NCBI GenBank assembly: GCA_017481065.1
Contig: JAFUPT010000105.1
Coordinates: 1-20,818, forward strand
Source of the DNA: Clostridia bacterium
Lineage (GTDB): Bacteria > Bacillota_A > Clostridia > Christensenellales > Aristaeellaceae
DNA: 20,818 nt
Direction of reading: 5' to 3'
Below are positions 7,866 to 16,851 of this stretch, piece by piece (position 1 is the first letter of the stretch; every line of letters starts with the position of its first letter). The translations under genes were made by a program, and so were the position numbers. The notes beneath the pieces are model-generated. The model was not told the DNA's origin. It made no database searches and saw only the letters and a program-made list of their open reading frames with translations.

Positions 7866-10800
7866 TTATTCCTCCTTGCCTGTGTTGTCAAAGTAACCAA
7901 AGGCTTCCATGGTTGCGAAGAACTTATCCAGATAATCGCTGGATGTGATGGGCCATTTGAAACCCTGGCGCATAAGTGCCTGGGAGGTATAGCCATTTAC
8001 AGACTTGATGGACACGATGCGCTTTCCATGCTCTTGGTAGGCGATCAGCGAATTGAGATGGCGTGCCTTTTCGGGACTTCGCATGGCCTCGCTGAAGCTG
8101 CAATCGTATTCCTCCTGCTCACAGGGTACAATCTCCATTCCGCGACGGTTGAGTACATCCACCGCATCGCCAAGGAAGATGTGATGATCGTTGTAGGGAT
8201 GGAATACGCGGCATTTTTCCGGGGTTCGGGCCAGCATCAGCACGGCAAGCGCCGTGGAATCGATGGGCGCAAATTCCGTGCTCATGCCCATGGCTGCATA
8301 GGGAATCCTGCCGACAATATGGTAGGCCTTCAGGCGGCTGAGGAAATTGTTGGTGCTGAAGTTTGCCTGGAATTCGCCGTCTGCATCGCGCGCCATCAGG
8401 TTGCCCACGCGCATGATCTTTACGTCCATGCCATCCAGCGCAGCCTCCAGCGCGGCGCGCTCGGCAAGGAATTTGCTGCGGGCGTACTTGTTGGAAAGAT
8501 CCTGGCCGAAGTAGAACATCTGCTCATTGAGCAGCAGGTTTTCATCCGGGACTCCATCTACGCTCATGCCGGCGATGCTGGCGGTGGAAACCTGTACAAA
8601 GCGGCACTTCTTCTGCCTGCAGAATTCCAGCGCCATCTTTACGCCGCCGTAGTTGATGTCCTCAATGTCCGTTCCGGCGGAAAAGTGCTTTACGTTCGCA
8701 GCACAGTTGATGTAGGTGTCAACGGGCAATCCTGCCAGTTTTCCATACAGGGAGGCGTCGGTGATGCTGCCGTCGATCACCACGATGCGGCTGCCAAACA
8801 GATCATCCATGGCGTCCAGGAAGGGAAGGCCGTTGATCTTCAGCATGTCGCCGCCGAAGTAGTGGGCCAGCATGCCCTTCAGGCGCTTTTCGGCGCTCAG
8901 GTTTTTCCTGCCGCGCACCACGCAGAACGCCGTTCCCTTTTCCATCTGCAGGAAGGCGCGCAGCACATGGATACCCAGGAAACCGGTCGCGCCTGTGATG
9001 CACACGTTGCCCAGTTCGCGCATCGTTCCGCTGCGCAGGTTTTTCAGGGTGTTTTCCTTAAGCAGCGCATGAATGGGTGCATAATCGTAAGAGGTGATTT
9101 CATCTGCGGTATCGGCAGGCGCGGCGCATCTGCGGATGGCGGCGAGTTCGCGCGGCGTGGGATTGGCAAACACATCGCCGTAGCTCAGGGATAGGTTTCT
9201 GGCGGCAGCGTCGATGGTTACCTGGGTTACCAGCAGAGAAGTGCCGCCCATATCAAAGAAGTTGTCGGTGGCGCCTACGCGATCCAGGTGCAGGATGTTC
9301 GCAAAGATATCGCAGTAGGCCTGCTCGGCTTCATTCGCAGGCGCTTCATATTCCTGCCGCTGCATCAGCTGGGCATCTGGCAGGGATTTGCGGTCGATTT
9401 TACCGTTGGGGGTCATGGGCATCTGCTCCAGCTGCAGGTAAGCCGTGGGCACCATGTATTTTGTCAGGGTTCTGAGCAGAATCTCTCGCAGTTCCTCCGG
9501 GGGAAGATCACGCTTGGCGGTGTAATAGGCGCACAGGTGATCCTGGCCGTACAGCTTGCGCACCAGAACTGCGCAAGAGCCCACATCTGGCACGGCGTTG
9601 ATGGAGTTTTCAATTTCGCCCAACTCAATGCGCAGGCCGCGCAGCTTGATCTGGCCGTCGTTTCTGCCAAGGATCACGATTTCCCCGCTGTTGGTCCACT
9701 TGGCAAGGTCGCCGGACTTGTACCAGCGCATGCCGTTCCTTTCCACAAAGCGCTCGGCGGTCATCTCCGGATTGCCGAAGTAGCCCCGGGCAACGCCCAG
9801 GCCGCCGATCCACAGTTCGCCGATGAAGCCTGCGGGCAGCGGATTGCCATGAATGTCCATCACTTCCTCCACAACGCCGCGCAGCGGTGCGCCGATGGTG
9901 ATGTTTTCACCATCCAGCAGCTTACCGTTGGAGGATACGGTGATTTCCGTGGGGCCGTAGGTATTGATGAGCACGGCATCGGTGATTTCACGCAGCTTTC
10001 TGTACAGCGCGGGCGGATATCCCTCGCCGCCGGCCATGATCACCCGGCAGTTTTCCAGCGCTTGCTTCATGGCGGGCAGCTCCATATACTGCAGCATGCG
10101 GGAGGGCGTGGCGTTAAAGGCGTTGGCGCCGCTGCGTTCAAACAGCTTTGCCAGCAAATCGGGATTCTTGGATTCCTCGTCGTCCGCCAGCACCAGGGTC
10201 AGGCCGTTCATCAGGGTGGTGAAGGCCTCCTTCAGGAACATATCAAAGCTCACCGTGGTGACTGAGCACATGCTGCACCTGTTTTCCACCAGCGCGCGCA
10301 CATGACGGTTTTGGGGATCATCCACGATGTAATTGACTATGCCTCCGTGGGTGAGCATTACACCCTTGGGCTTGCCGGTGGAACCGGAGGTATAGATAAT
10401 GTAGCACAGCTGATCCTGCCGCACGGGCAGATTGGGATTATGGGTGTTTTCATTTCGCAGCAGGGTGTTGATATCCAGGCTGCGGTCCAGTTCGCTTTCA
10501 CCATCCACCAGTATGAAGCGGGCATGGCTGTCCTCAAGCACATGCTCCACGCGCTCCCGAGGATATTCTGGATCCACCGGGATGTAAGCGCAGCCCGCCT
10601 TGATGATGCCCAGCATCGCCACCAGGATGCGGCTGTCGCGCCGCAGCATGAAGGCGACGCGGTCCTCGCTTTTCGCGCCCAGCTTGAGCAGGCTGTGGGC
10701 AAGGGCATTGGCGCGCCGGTTAAGCTCAGCAAAGCTGAGGATTGCGTCGGCGGCGATCAGGGCGGTGGCGTCCGGAGTGCGCTGCGCCCAGGACTCAAAG

Positions 10801-13800
10801 AACTGATGCAGCGCGCCTGCGGGCACGGGCGCAATTTCACGGTTGAAGGATGCAAGCAGCCCGAACTGTTCATCATTGCAGATGGAAAGGCTGCCGATGG
10901 CTGCGCTTTCGCTGCGCGCCAGCAGGCCTGCGGTGTGGGCGATGCACTGCGCCAGGGTGCGCATGGTGGCTTCGGTGTAGAGGGAATCATCATATTCCGC
11001 TTCCACGATGAAGCTGGATGCGTCCTCCTGGATATTGATGGAGATGGGGAATTTGGCGCGGTTCAGACCCAGGGGTTTTGTCTGAACGCCCGCGCCGCCG
11101 ATTTCATAATCGGAAACCACGCCGCCCTGGTAGGCATACAGCATCTGGGAATTGTAGGCGTAATCCGATGCGGCCTGCAGATAGGGATAGGCCTGGTGGG
11201 CAAGCACATCGTTCATTTCCTGCTGCACGGCGGCCATGTAACTGCCTGCCTTGGCGGTGGGATCAAGGTTCATGGCCATGGGCAGGGTTTTTACCAGCAT
11301 GCCGAAATTGCGCTGCACATGTGCGCCTTCGCGGCCATTGCTGATAGCGGCAATGCGCACATCCCTCGTGGATGCAAAGCGGCCGGAAACCAGCATGGCG
11401 GCGGCAAGGAACAGGTTGGAGGCAGTGATGCTCAGGCCCTTGATGGCATGCTCCACGCTACCCTTGGCAATGGAAGCGTGCACAGTGCAGGGAATGCCCA
11501 GACCACCGGCATTGCCATCGGTGGGAAACACGGTTGCGCCCTCGCAATCGCCCAGCCTCTGGTGGAAGAAGGCCTTTGCATCATCATAAACGCTGCCGCG
11601 GGCGTTTTCCTGCTCCATCAGGGCAAGATCAAAGCTGGAGAAGGCTTCTGCTATGGGCTGAACGCCGCCATAGGCCTTCGCCAGATCCTGCAGGAAGATA
11701 TCCAGGGATCCGCCGTCGAAGATCATATGGTGGAAATCGGCCAGCATACGTACCCCGCCGGGCAGCACGAAAATCTCAATGCGGAACAGCGGGCCCTCAA
11801 AGAAGGAGAAGGGACGCACAAAGCGATCCTTGCAGGCTTCAAATTCCGCCTCGGAACAGGTGGTGATGGGAATTTCAATTTCGCGCCCATCCTGCCGCAG
11901 CTGAACGGGTTCGTTGTCGCGCACGGCAAAGCAGGTCTTGATGTAGGGATGGGCCTCGATCACCTGAAGCACGCTATGGCGCAGCTTTTCACCATCTACA
12001 TCCGCGCCAAAGCCAAGCTCGAAGGGAATATTGTACACCAGGGTTCCGGGGTCCTTGATGCAGGCGAAATACAGACCCAGCTGGTTCTGCGTCAGCGGAT
12101 AGCAATCCTGCTTTTCATAGGATTTGATTTCGTAATCATCGCTGTCGCCCAGCAGCAGCGCGATCTTTTCAATGGTCTTTTCGCGCATCAGATCGGCTGT
12201 GCGCAGGTTCTTGCCGGTGTTTTCGGTGATCAGTGCGCTTGCCTTGATGGCGGACAGGGAATTGAGCCCTGCATACATCAGATCGGTGGTCACGCCGAAG
12301 TCCTCATGCTTGAGAACGGAAGCCACAGCATCGAAGATGTGCTTTTCCAGTTCGTTTCTGGGCGCAACGGCTTCCTCGGCCTGAATATGGATGCGAGGCA
12401 GCTCGCGGCGGTTTACCTTGCCGTTCTGGTTCAGGGGAATGCGGTCGATCTGCATGGTGGCAGAGGGCACCATGTAAGCGGGCAGTTCCTCCTCGATGAA
12501 GGCATTCATGGCCTTGATGTCCACCGGGGCGTCCGATACCACATAGGCCACCACGCGCTTGCCGCCGCCGGCATCCTCCTGGGCGATTACGGTGGCATCC
12601 TTAATGCCCGCGAAGTCGCGGATGCGGGCTTCGATTTCGGTCAGTTCCACGCGGAAGCCGCGGATTTTTACCTGGAAATCCCGCCTGCCCACGAAATCAA
12701 TGGCTCCGTTGGGCAGATAGCGCACCACATCGCCGCTCTTGTACACGCGGGCATAGAGCGGATCATCCGTAAAGGGATTGGCAATGAATTTTTCCGCAGT
12801 CAGATCGGGACGGTTCAAATAGCCGCCGGCGACCTGAACGCCGGAGATATACAATTCACCGGCAACGCCCACGGGCGCAAGCCGGCCGCGGCCATCCACC
12901 ACGTAGAGGGCGGTGTTGTAAACCGCGCCGCCGATGGGAATGCGGTCATAGAGCTTATCCACCTGCTGGCGGGTGCAGGCGATGGCGCATTCCGTGGGGC
13001 CATAGAGGTTATACAGGCCAAATGCGGGCGGATTCAGCGGCACCAGCGCTTCGCCGCCCACCGACAGGGCACGCAGCGAGGGCGCATGCATGCTTTCAGC
13101 AAACTGCCTGCCCAGCTGGGTGGTCATAAAGGCAACGGTGATGTTGTTTTCTACGAAATAATCGCGTATGCCCGGCAGGTCCAGCCGCATTTCCTCCGGC
13201 AGGATGTGCAGACATGCGCCGCGCAGCAGCGTGGGATACAGATCCATCATGTGGGCGTCAAATCCGAAGCTGGCGTAGGCGGGAATGTTGTCGCTTTCGC
13301 AGATCTGATAGCTGTCGGCGTAGAAATGGATATAGTTTACCATGTTTGCATTGGTAAGCATCACGCCCTTGGGCTTGCCGGTGGTGCCGGAGGTGTAGAG
13401 CAGGATAAACAGATCCTCCGGGCGGGTCACTTCTTCCGCTTCTCTCGCTTCCGGCAGGGAGGCGATGATATCACTGTCCACGATGGTTTCAGCATAATCT
13501 GGCACACGGTCGCGCAGATCACCATCGCAGATCAGGATATGCGCGCCGGCGTCCTCCAGCATATACTGCAGGCGGTCGGCGGGATAACCTGGATCCAGCG
13601 GCAGGTAGGCCGCGCCGGTTTTGAGCACGGCCAGCGCGCCGATGGGCATCATCATGCCGCGTTTCACCATCACGCCCACAACGCTGCCCCGGTCTGCACC
13701 CAGTTTTTTCAGATGGGCGGCAAGGCGGTTGGCGGTATCGTTGAGTTCGCGATAGTTCAGGCTTTCTCCACGGAACACCACGGCACGATTTTCAGGGGTT

Positions 13801-16800
13801 CGGGCCGCCTGTTCGTTGAACAGGGAGACGATGGTTTTGCTGCTCCAGCCGGAAACCCTTTCGCCTGGGAAATCGCGGGTGATCTGGTGATACTGACGCT
13901 CGGGCAGCTCGGAAAGATCGGCAAGCTGCCGGTTGGCGCCGCCGCTGCAGCAGCGCTCGAGGGTGGTGATGAACTGTTCCATGAAGTTTTGTGCAACGGC
14001 ATCGTCGTACAGTTCCCGGGAATAGGAAAGGGTGAATTTGATATTTTCGCCCTCGTGAACGGCCTCCATCACCAAATCCATCTGCAGCGCCTGCCCTTTT
14101 ACGGGAATATAGCGCACATCGGCGCCTTCCATATGGGGCAGGGGCATTTCCTGCAGGTAATTGAAAATCACATCAAACACCGGCGAACGGGATGCGTTGC
14201 GATCCGGTGCAAGCTGGGGCACCAACTGCTCAAAAGGATAGGTTTGATTGGCCTGCACCGTGCGTATGGTGCGGGCGGTATCCATCACATAATCCTTCAG
14301 CAGCATATCCCCTGCGGGCTTTATGCGCACCGGCAGGGTATTTACAAACATGCCGATCATGTTTTTCTGCTCCGGAAGCGTGCGGCCGCTCATGGCGGTG
14401 CCGATCACCACATCCTCGCTGCCGCAATATTTGGCAAGGGTCATGCCCAGCACGCTCATCAGCAGGCCGTACTGGGTTGCGCCGAGGGCTGCGGCGGCCT
14501 CCTTGATTTTCTTTTTGGGAAGGGTGCAAACGATATCCTCATCCGCAAAGGGCAGTACCGCCGGACGGTTGACATGGGTGGGCATTTCATTTTCTGGAAC
14601 GCCATCGGCAAACATATTCCTGAAGGCGGCTTCCTGGATGCGCAATTGGGCGTTTTCGGTCTGCCACACGGCGTAATCCTGGTGATCCAAGGCCAGTTCA
14701 GGCAGTGCTTCGCCGCGATAGAGCTTAAACAGCTCGTCCACAAATACCGGCCAGCCGGAACCATCCATGATGATGTGGTGGAAGCAGAAGTGCAGGGTAT
14801 GCAGGCCGGGGGCATGCGCAAATACCTGGCAGCGCAGCAGCGGCGCTTCTGCCAGGTTGAAGGGACGGTTTTCTTCCTCGATGATGTGCTGCACATCTTC
14901 CCGGGAGCAGCTTCTCCTTGCCACCGGAATATGCAGATTATCAACGATGCGGTGCACGTATTCACCCTTTTCCAGAGGATACACGCTGCGCAGCACGGCA
15001 TGGCGCTGTGCCATGGCGTTCAGTGCATCCTCCAGGCGGTCAGCATTGAATTCGCCGCTGATTTCCAGCGCGAGGAAATTGATATTATAGGCAACGGATT
15101 CGGGATGCATGCCTTGCTCAACGGCCATCTGGCGCTCGGCAAAGGTCAGCGGCCATGTTGCACGCATTTCGGCCTTGGCAAGGACGCGCTTGGCTTGGGC
15201 AGCCAGCTTCTGGGGTGTACCCAGGCTGAGGATATCCCCGGCAGACAGGTTCATTTCCGTCAATTCCACCTGTACCTTCGCTGCGGATATGGAATCGCCG
15301 CCGATGAGGTTGAAATCATCCAGCACGCCCACCTGTTCGATGCCCAAAACCCGCTGGAAGGCAGCGCAGATGGCAGCCTCCCGCTCATTTTCAGGGGCTT
15401 GGTAGGGAGATTTGAACTTTGCGGCGTCCGGCGGCAGTATATTCTTGCGGTCCACCTTGCCGTTGGCATTTACCGGCAGGCGATCCAGCTGCTGCAGGAA
15501 GGCAGGGATCATGTACGCCGGCAGAAAGCCGCGAATGGCGGATACCACCGCTTCGGGCGCAAGGGGTTCCTGGGCGGTGTAGACGCAGAACAGGCTGGTT
15601 TCCCCGTTGGCATTTTCAAAGCCCTTCACCACCGCCTGCTCGGCAGGAGTCAGGCGCACGATGGCGGCTTCGATTTCACCGGGTTCCACGCGGTAGCCGC
15701 GCACCTTCACCATCCAGTCCTTGCGCTGCACGTATTCCAGATATCCATTTTCGTTGATGCGGCCGATATCGTTGGTTTTGAACAGGATCTTATCGTCCTC
15801 CCCCTCAGCGAAGGGATTTTCAATAAAGCGCTCCTTTGTCAGCTCCGGAAGGTTCAGGTATCCCGCAGAAAGCTGGCCGCTGATGCAGATTTCACCCTCC
15901 ACGCCATCGGGAACGGCGCGGTTTTCATCATCCAGGATGTAAAGGCGGCTGCCCGCATAGGGCTTTCCGATGGGCGTGATGCCCGGATAGGATTTATCAA
16001 TTTCAAAGAAGGTAGCCGGACCGCAGGTTTCGCTGCAGCCATAGCTATTGAAGATGCGTATTTTGTCGCTGTGCAGGCCGATCACCCGGTCGGAACCCAC
16101 AATCATGCTGTGCAGCTGGCCTTCCAGCCTCGGAAGCACAACGCGGGCCATCTGCGGCGGGAAAAAGGAGGTGGTGATTCCGTTTTCCAGCACATAGTCC
16201 GCCAGCGCATTGGCGTCCTTGCGCAGCCTATCTCCGGCAATATGGATGGTTCCGCCGATGGACAGGGGCGTAAAAATTTCCAGCACCACGGCAATGAAGG
16301 AAAACGAAGCCACGGACATGAATATATCCCGGGAGGTGCGGCAGAAAACATTGCCGCGCACGGCCTTTGAAAGCGCATGATGGGGATTTACAACGCCTTT
16401 GGGATTGCCCGTGGAGCCGGATGTATATACAATGATGGCGGGATCATCTGCCCGCAGCTCAGGCAGGGAAACGGGTGCAAATCCGGCGGGGAGTTTTTCC
16501 ATCCAGGCAGAATCGATCACTGCCTTTGCGCCTGTATCCCGGATGATGAAATCGATGCGGTCCTGGGGATAGCCTTCCTCCATAACGCAGATGGCAGCGC
16601 CGGATTTCATCGCGCCCAGCATGGCCGCAACGGTATGCATGTTCCGGGGCAGGTGGATAACAACAATATCCCCGCAGGAAACGCCTTCGGCGATGAGAAC
16701 TGAAGCGATGCGGTCGCTTTCCTGATCAAGCAGGGCATAGCTCATGGATGCGCCTTCATATACGAGGGCGGATTTGGAGGAATACTCCTGTACGATCTGT

Positions 16801-16820
16801 TTGAAGAGATTCAGAAACAT
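7866..16820 (-). CDS. Nonribosomal peptide synthetase, A-T-C-A-T-C-A-T-R (reductive release)
   Basis: A 2984-residue assembly-line enzyme. Landmarks numbered from the ATG at 16820: A1 with YTSGSTGNPKG near 130 and NSYGCSETCGP near 257; T1 Ser510 (GGDSI); C1 HHIIMDG at 681; A2 YTSGTTGKPKG at 1142; T2 Ser1521 (AGLNSL, atypical); C2 HHMIFDG at 1697; A3 YTSGSTGKPKG at 2143; T3 Ser2528 (GGTSL); and a reductase with GATGFLG near 2608 and catalytic Tyr2779/Lys2783 (YARSK). There is no epimerase or thioesterase. My alignment gives pocket residues IALFIGSGPK (A1, Asp235 equivalent is Ile176), DAMFSGLIAK (A2) and DMKNMGTVSK (A3). Prediction: a non-amino acyl starter, a probably hydrophobic residue, then an acidic residue released as an aldehyde. 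AAAGGAG before 16820 rejects the in-frame TTG at 16847. Domain order is firm; substrates are inference. Confidence 0.95.
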   Translation of the reverse strand: MFLNLFKQIVQEYSSKSALVYEGASMSYALLDQESDRIASVLIAEGVSCGDIVVIHLPRNMHTVAAMLGAMKSGAAICVMEEGYPQDRIDFIIRDTGAKAVIDSAWMEKLPAGFAPVSLPELRADDPAIIVYTSGSTGNPKGVVNPHHALSKAVRGNVFCRTSRDIFMSVASFSFIAVVLEIFTPLSIGGTIHIAGDRLRKDANALADYVLENGITTSFFPPQMARVVLPRLEGQLHSMIVGSDRVIGLHSDKIRIFNSYGCSETCGPATFFEIDKSYPGITPIGKPYAGSRLYILDDENRAVPDGVEGEICISGQLSAGYLNLPELTKERFIENPFAEGEDDKILFKTNDIGRINENGYLEYVQRKDWMVKVRGYRVEPGEIEAAIVRLTPAEQAVVKGFENANGETSLFCVYTAQEPLAPEAVVSAIRGFLPAYMIPAFLQQLDRLPVNANGKVDRKNILPPDAAKFKSPYQAPENEREAAICAAFQRVLGIEQVGVLDDFNLIGGDSISAAKVQVELTEMNLSAGDILSLGTPQKLAAQAKRVLAKAEMRATWPLTFAERQMAVEQGMHPESVAYNINFLALEISGEFNADRLEDALNAMAQRHAVLRSVYPLEKGEYVHRIVDNLHIPVARRSCSREDVQHIIEEENRPFNLAEAPLLRCQVFAHAPGLHTLHFCFHHIIMDGSGWPVFVDELFKLYRGEALPELALDHQDYAVWQTENAQLRIQEAAFRNMFADGVPENEMPTHVNRPAVLPFADEDIVCTLPKKKIKEAAAALGATQYGLLMSVLGMTLAKYCGSEDVVIGTAMSGRTLPEQKNMIGMFVNTLPVRIKPAGDMLLKDYVMDTARTIRTVQANQTYPFEQLVPQLAPDRNASRSPVFDVIFNYLQEMPLPHMEGADVRYIPVKGQALQMDLVMEAVHEGENIKFTLSYSRELYDDAVAQNFMEQFITTLERCCSGGANRQLADLSELPERQYHQITRDFPGERVSGWSSKTIVSLFNEQAARTPENRAVVFRGESLNYRELNDTANRLAAHLKKLGADRGSVVGVMVKRGMMMPIGALAVLKTGAAYLPLDPGYPADRLQYMLEDAGAHILICDGDLRDRVPDYAETIVDSDIIASLPEAREAEEVTRPEDLFILLYTSGTTGKPKGVMLTNANMVNYIHFYADSYQICESDNIPAYASFGFDAHMMDLYPTLLRGACLHILPEEMRLDLPGIRDYFVENNITVAFMTTQLGRQFAESMHAPSLRALSVGGEALVPLNPPAFGLYNLYGPTECAIACTRQQVDKLYDRIPIGGAVYNTALYVVDGRGRLAPVGVAGELYISGVQVAGGYLNRPDLTAEKFIANPFTDDPLYARVYKSGDVVRYLPNGAIDFVGRRDFQVKIRGFRVELTEIEARIRDFAGIKDATVIAQEDAGGGKRVVAYVVSDAPVDIKAMNAFIEEELPAYMVPSATMQIDRIPLNQNGKVNRRELPRIHIQAEEAVAPRNELEKHIFDAVASVLKHEDFGVTTDLMYAGLNSLSAIKASALITENTGKNLRTADLMREKTIEKIALLLGDSDDYEIKSYEKQDCYPLTQNQLGLYFACIKDPGTLVYNIPFELGFGADVDGEKLRHSVLQVIEAHPYIKTCFAVRDNEPVQLRQDGREIEIPITTCSEAEFEACKDRFVRPFSFFEGPLFRIEIFVLPGGVRMLADFHHMIFDGGSLDIFLQDLAKAYGGVQPIAEAFSSFDLALMEQENARGSVYDDAKAFFHQRLGDCEGATVFPTDGNAGGLGIPCTVHASIAKGSVEHAIKGLSITASNLFLAAAMLVSGRFASTRDVRIAAISNGREGAHVQRNFGMLVKTLPMAMNLDPTAKAGSYMAAVQQEMNDVLAHQAYPYLQAASDYAYNSQMLYAYQGGVVSDYEIGGAGVQTKPLGLNRAKFPISINIQEDASSFIVEAEYDDSLYTEATMRTLAQCIAHTAGLLARSESAAIGSLSICNDEQFGLLASFNREIAPVPAGALHQFFESWAQRTPDATALIAADAILSFAELNRRANALAHSLLKLGAKSEDRVAFMLRRDSRILVAMLGIIKAGCAYIPVDPEYPRERVEHVLEDSHARFILVDGESELDRSLDINTLLRNENTHNPNLPVRQDQLCYIIYTSGSTGKPKGVMLTHGGIVNYIVDDPQNRHVRALVENRCSMCSVTTVSFDMFLKEAFTTLMNGLTLVLADDEESKNPDLLAKLFERSGANAFNATPSRMLQYMELPAMKQALENCRVIMAGGEGYPPALYRKLREITDAVLINTYGPTEITVSSNGKLLDGENITIGAPLRGVVEEVMDIHGNPLPAGFIGELWIGGLGVARGYFGNPEMTAERFVERNGMRWYKSGDLAKWTNSGEIVILGRNDGQIKLRGLRIELGEIENSINAVPDVGSCAVLVRKLYGQDHLCAYYTAKRDLPPEELREILLRTLTKYMVPTAYLQLEQMPMTPNGKIDRKSLPDAQLMQRQEYEAPANEAEQAYCDIFANILHLDRVGATDNFFDMGGTSLLVTQVTIDAAARNLSLSYGDVFANPTPRELAAIRRCAAPADTADEITSYDYAPIHALLKENTLKNLRSGTMRELGNVCITGATGFLGIHVLRAFLQMEKGTAFCVVRGRKNLSAEKRLKGMLAHYFGGDMLKINGLPFLDAMDDLFGSRIVVIDGSITDASLYGKLAGLPVDTYINCAANVKHFSAGTDIEDINYGGVKMALEFCRQKKCRFVQVSTASIAGMSVDGVPDENLLLNEQMFYFGQDLSNKYARSKFLAERAALEAALDGMDVKIMRVGNLMARDADGEFQANFSTNNFLSRLKAYHIVGRIPYAAMGMSTEFAPIDSTALAVLMLARTPEKCRVFHPYNDHHIFLGDAVDVLNRRGMEIVPCEQEEYDCSFSEAMRSPEKARHLNSLIAYQEHGKRIVSIKSVNGYTSQALMRQGFKWPITSSDYLDKFFATMEAFGYFDNTGKEE

Positions 16821-16826
16821 ATATTG

Positions 16827-16833
16827 CTCCTTT
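16827..16833 (-). promoter_or_regulatory. Ribosome binding site fixing the synthetase start
   Basis: AAAGGAG on the minus strand lies 6 bases before the ATG at 16820. It favours the start MFLNLFKQIV over the upstream in-frame TTG at 16847, which has no ribosome site. Confidence 0.75.
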
Positions 16834-16851
16834 CGGCAAGACTTCAAAGAA

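Noticed and set aside
8028..10265. + strand frames of 388 and 325 codons
   Set aside because: They lie antisense to the reductase and third adenylation domains of the synthetase and have no independent support.
10302..16370. A 2022-codon open frame on the + strand inside the synthetase
   Set aside because: It is exactly antisense to the synthetase, has no family motifs and is rich in His, Gln and Gly as expected for the complement of this codon usage. The minus-strand frame carries every NRPS motif.
16821..16847. Upstream TTG start for the synthetase (adding nine residues)
   Set aside because: The sequence between holds the AAAGGAG ribosome site for the ATG at 16820, and the TTG itself has none.
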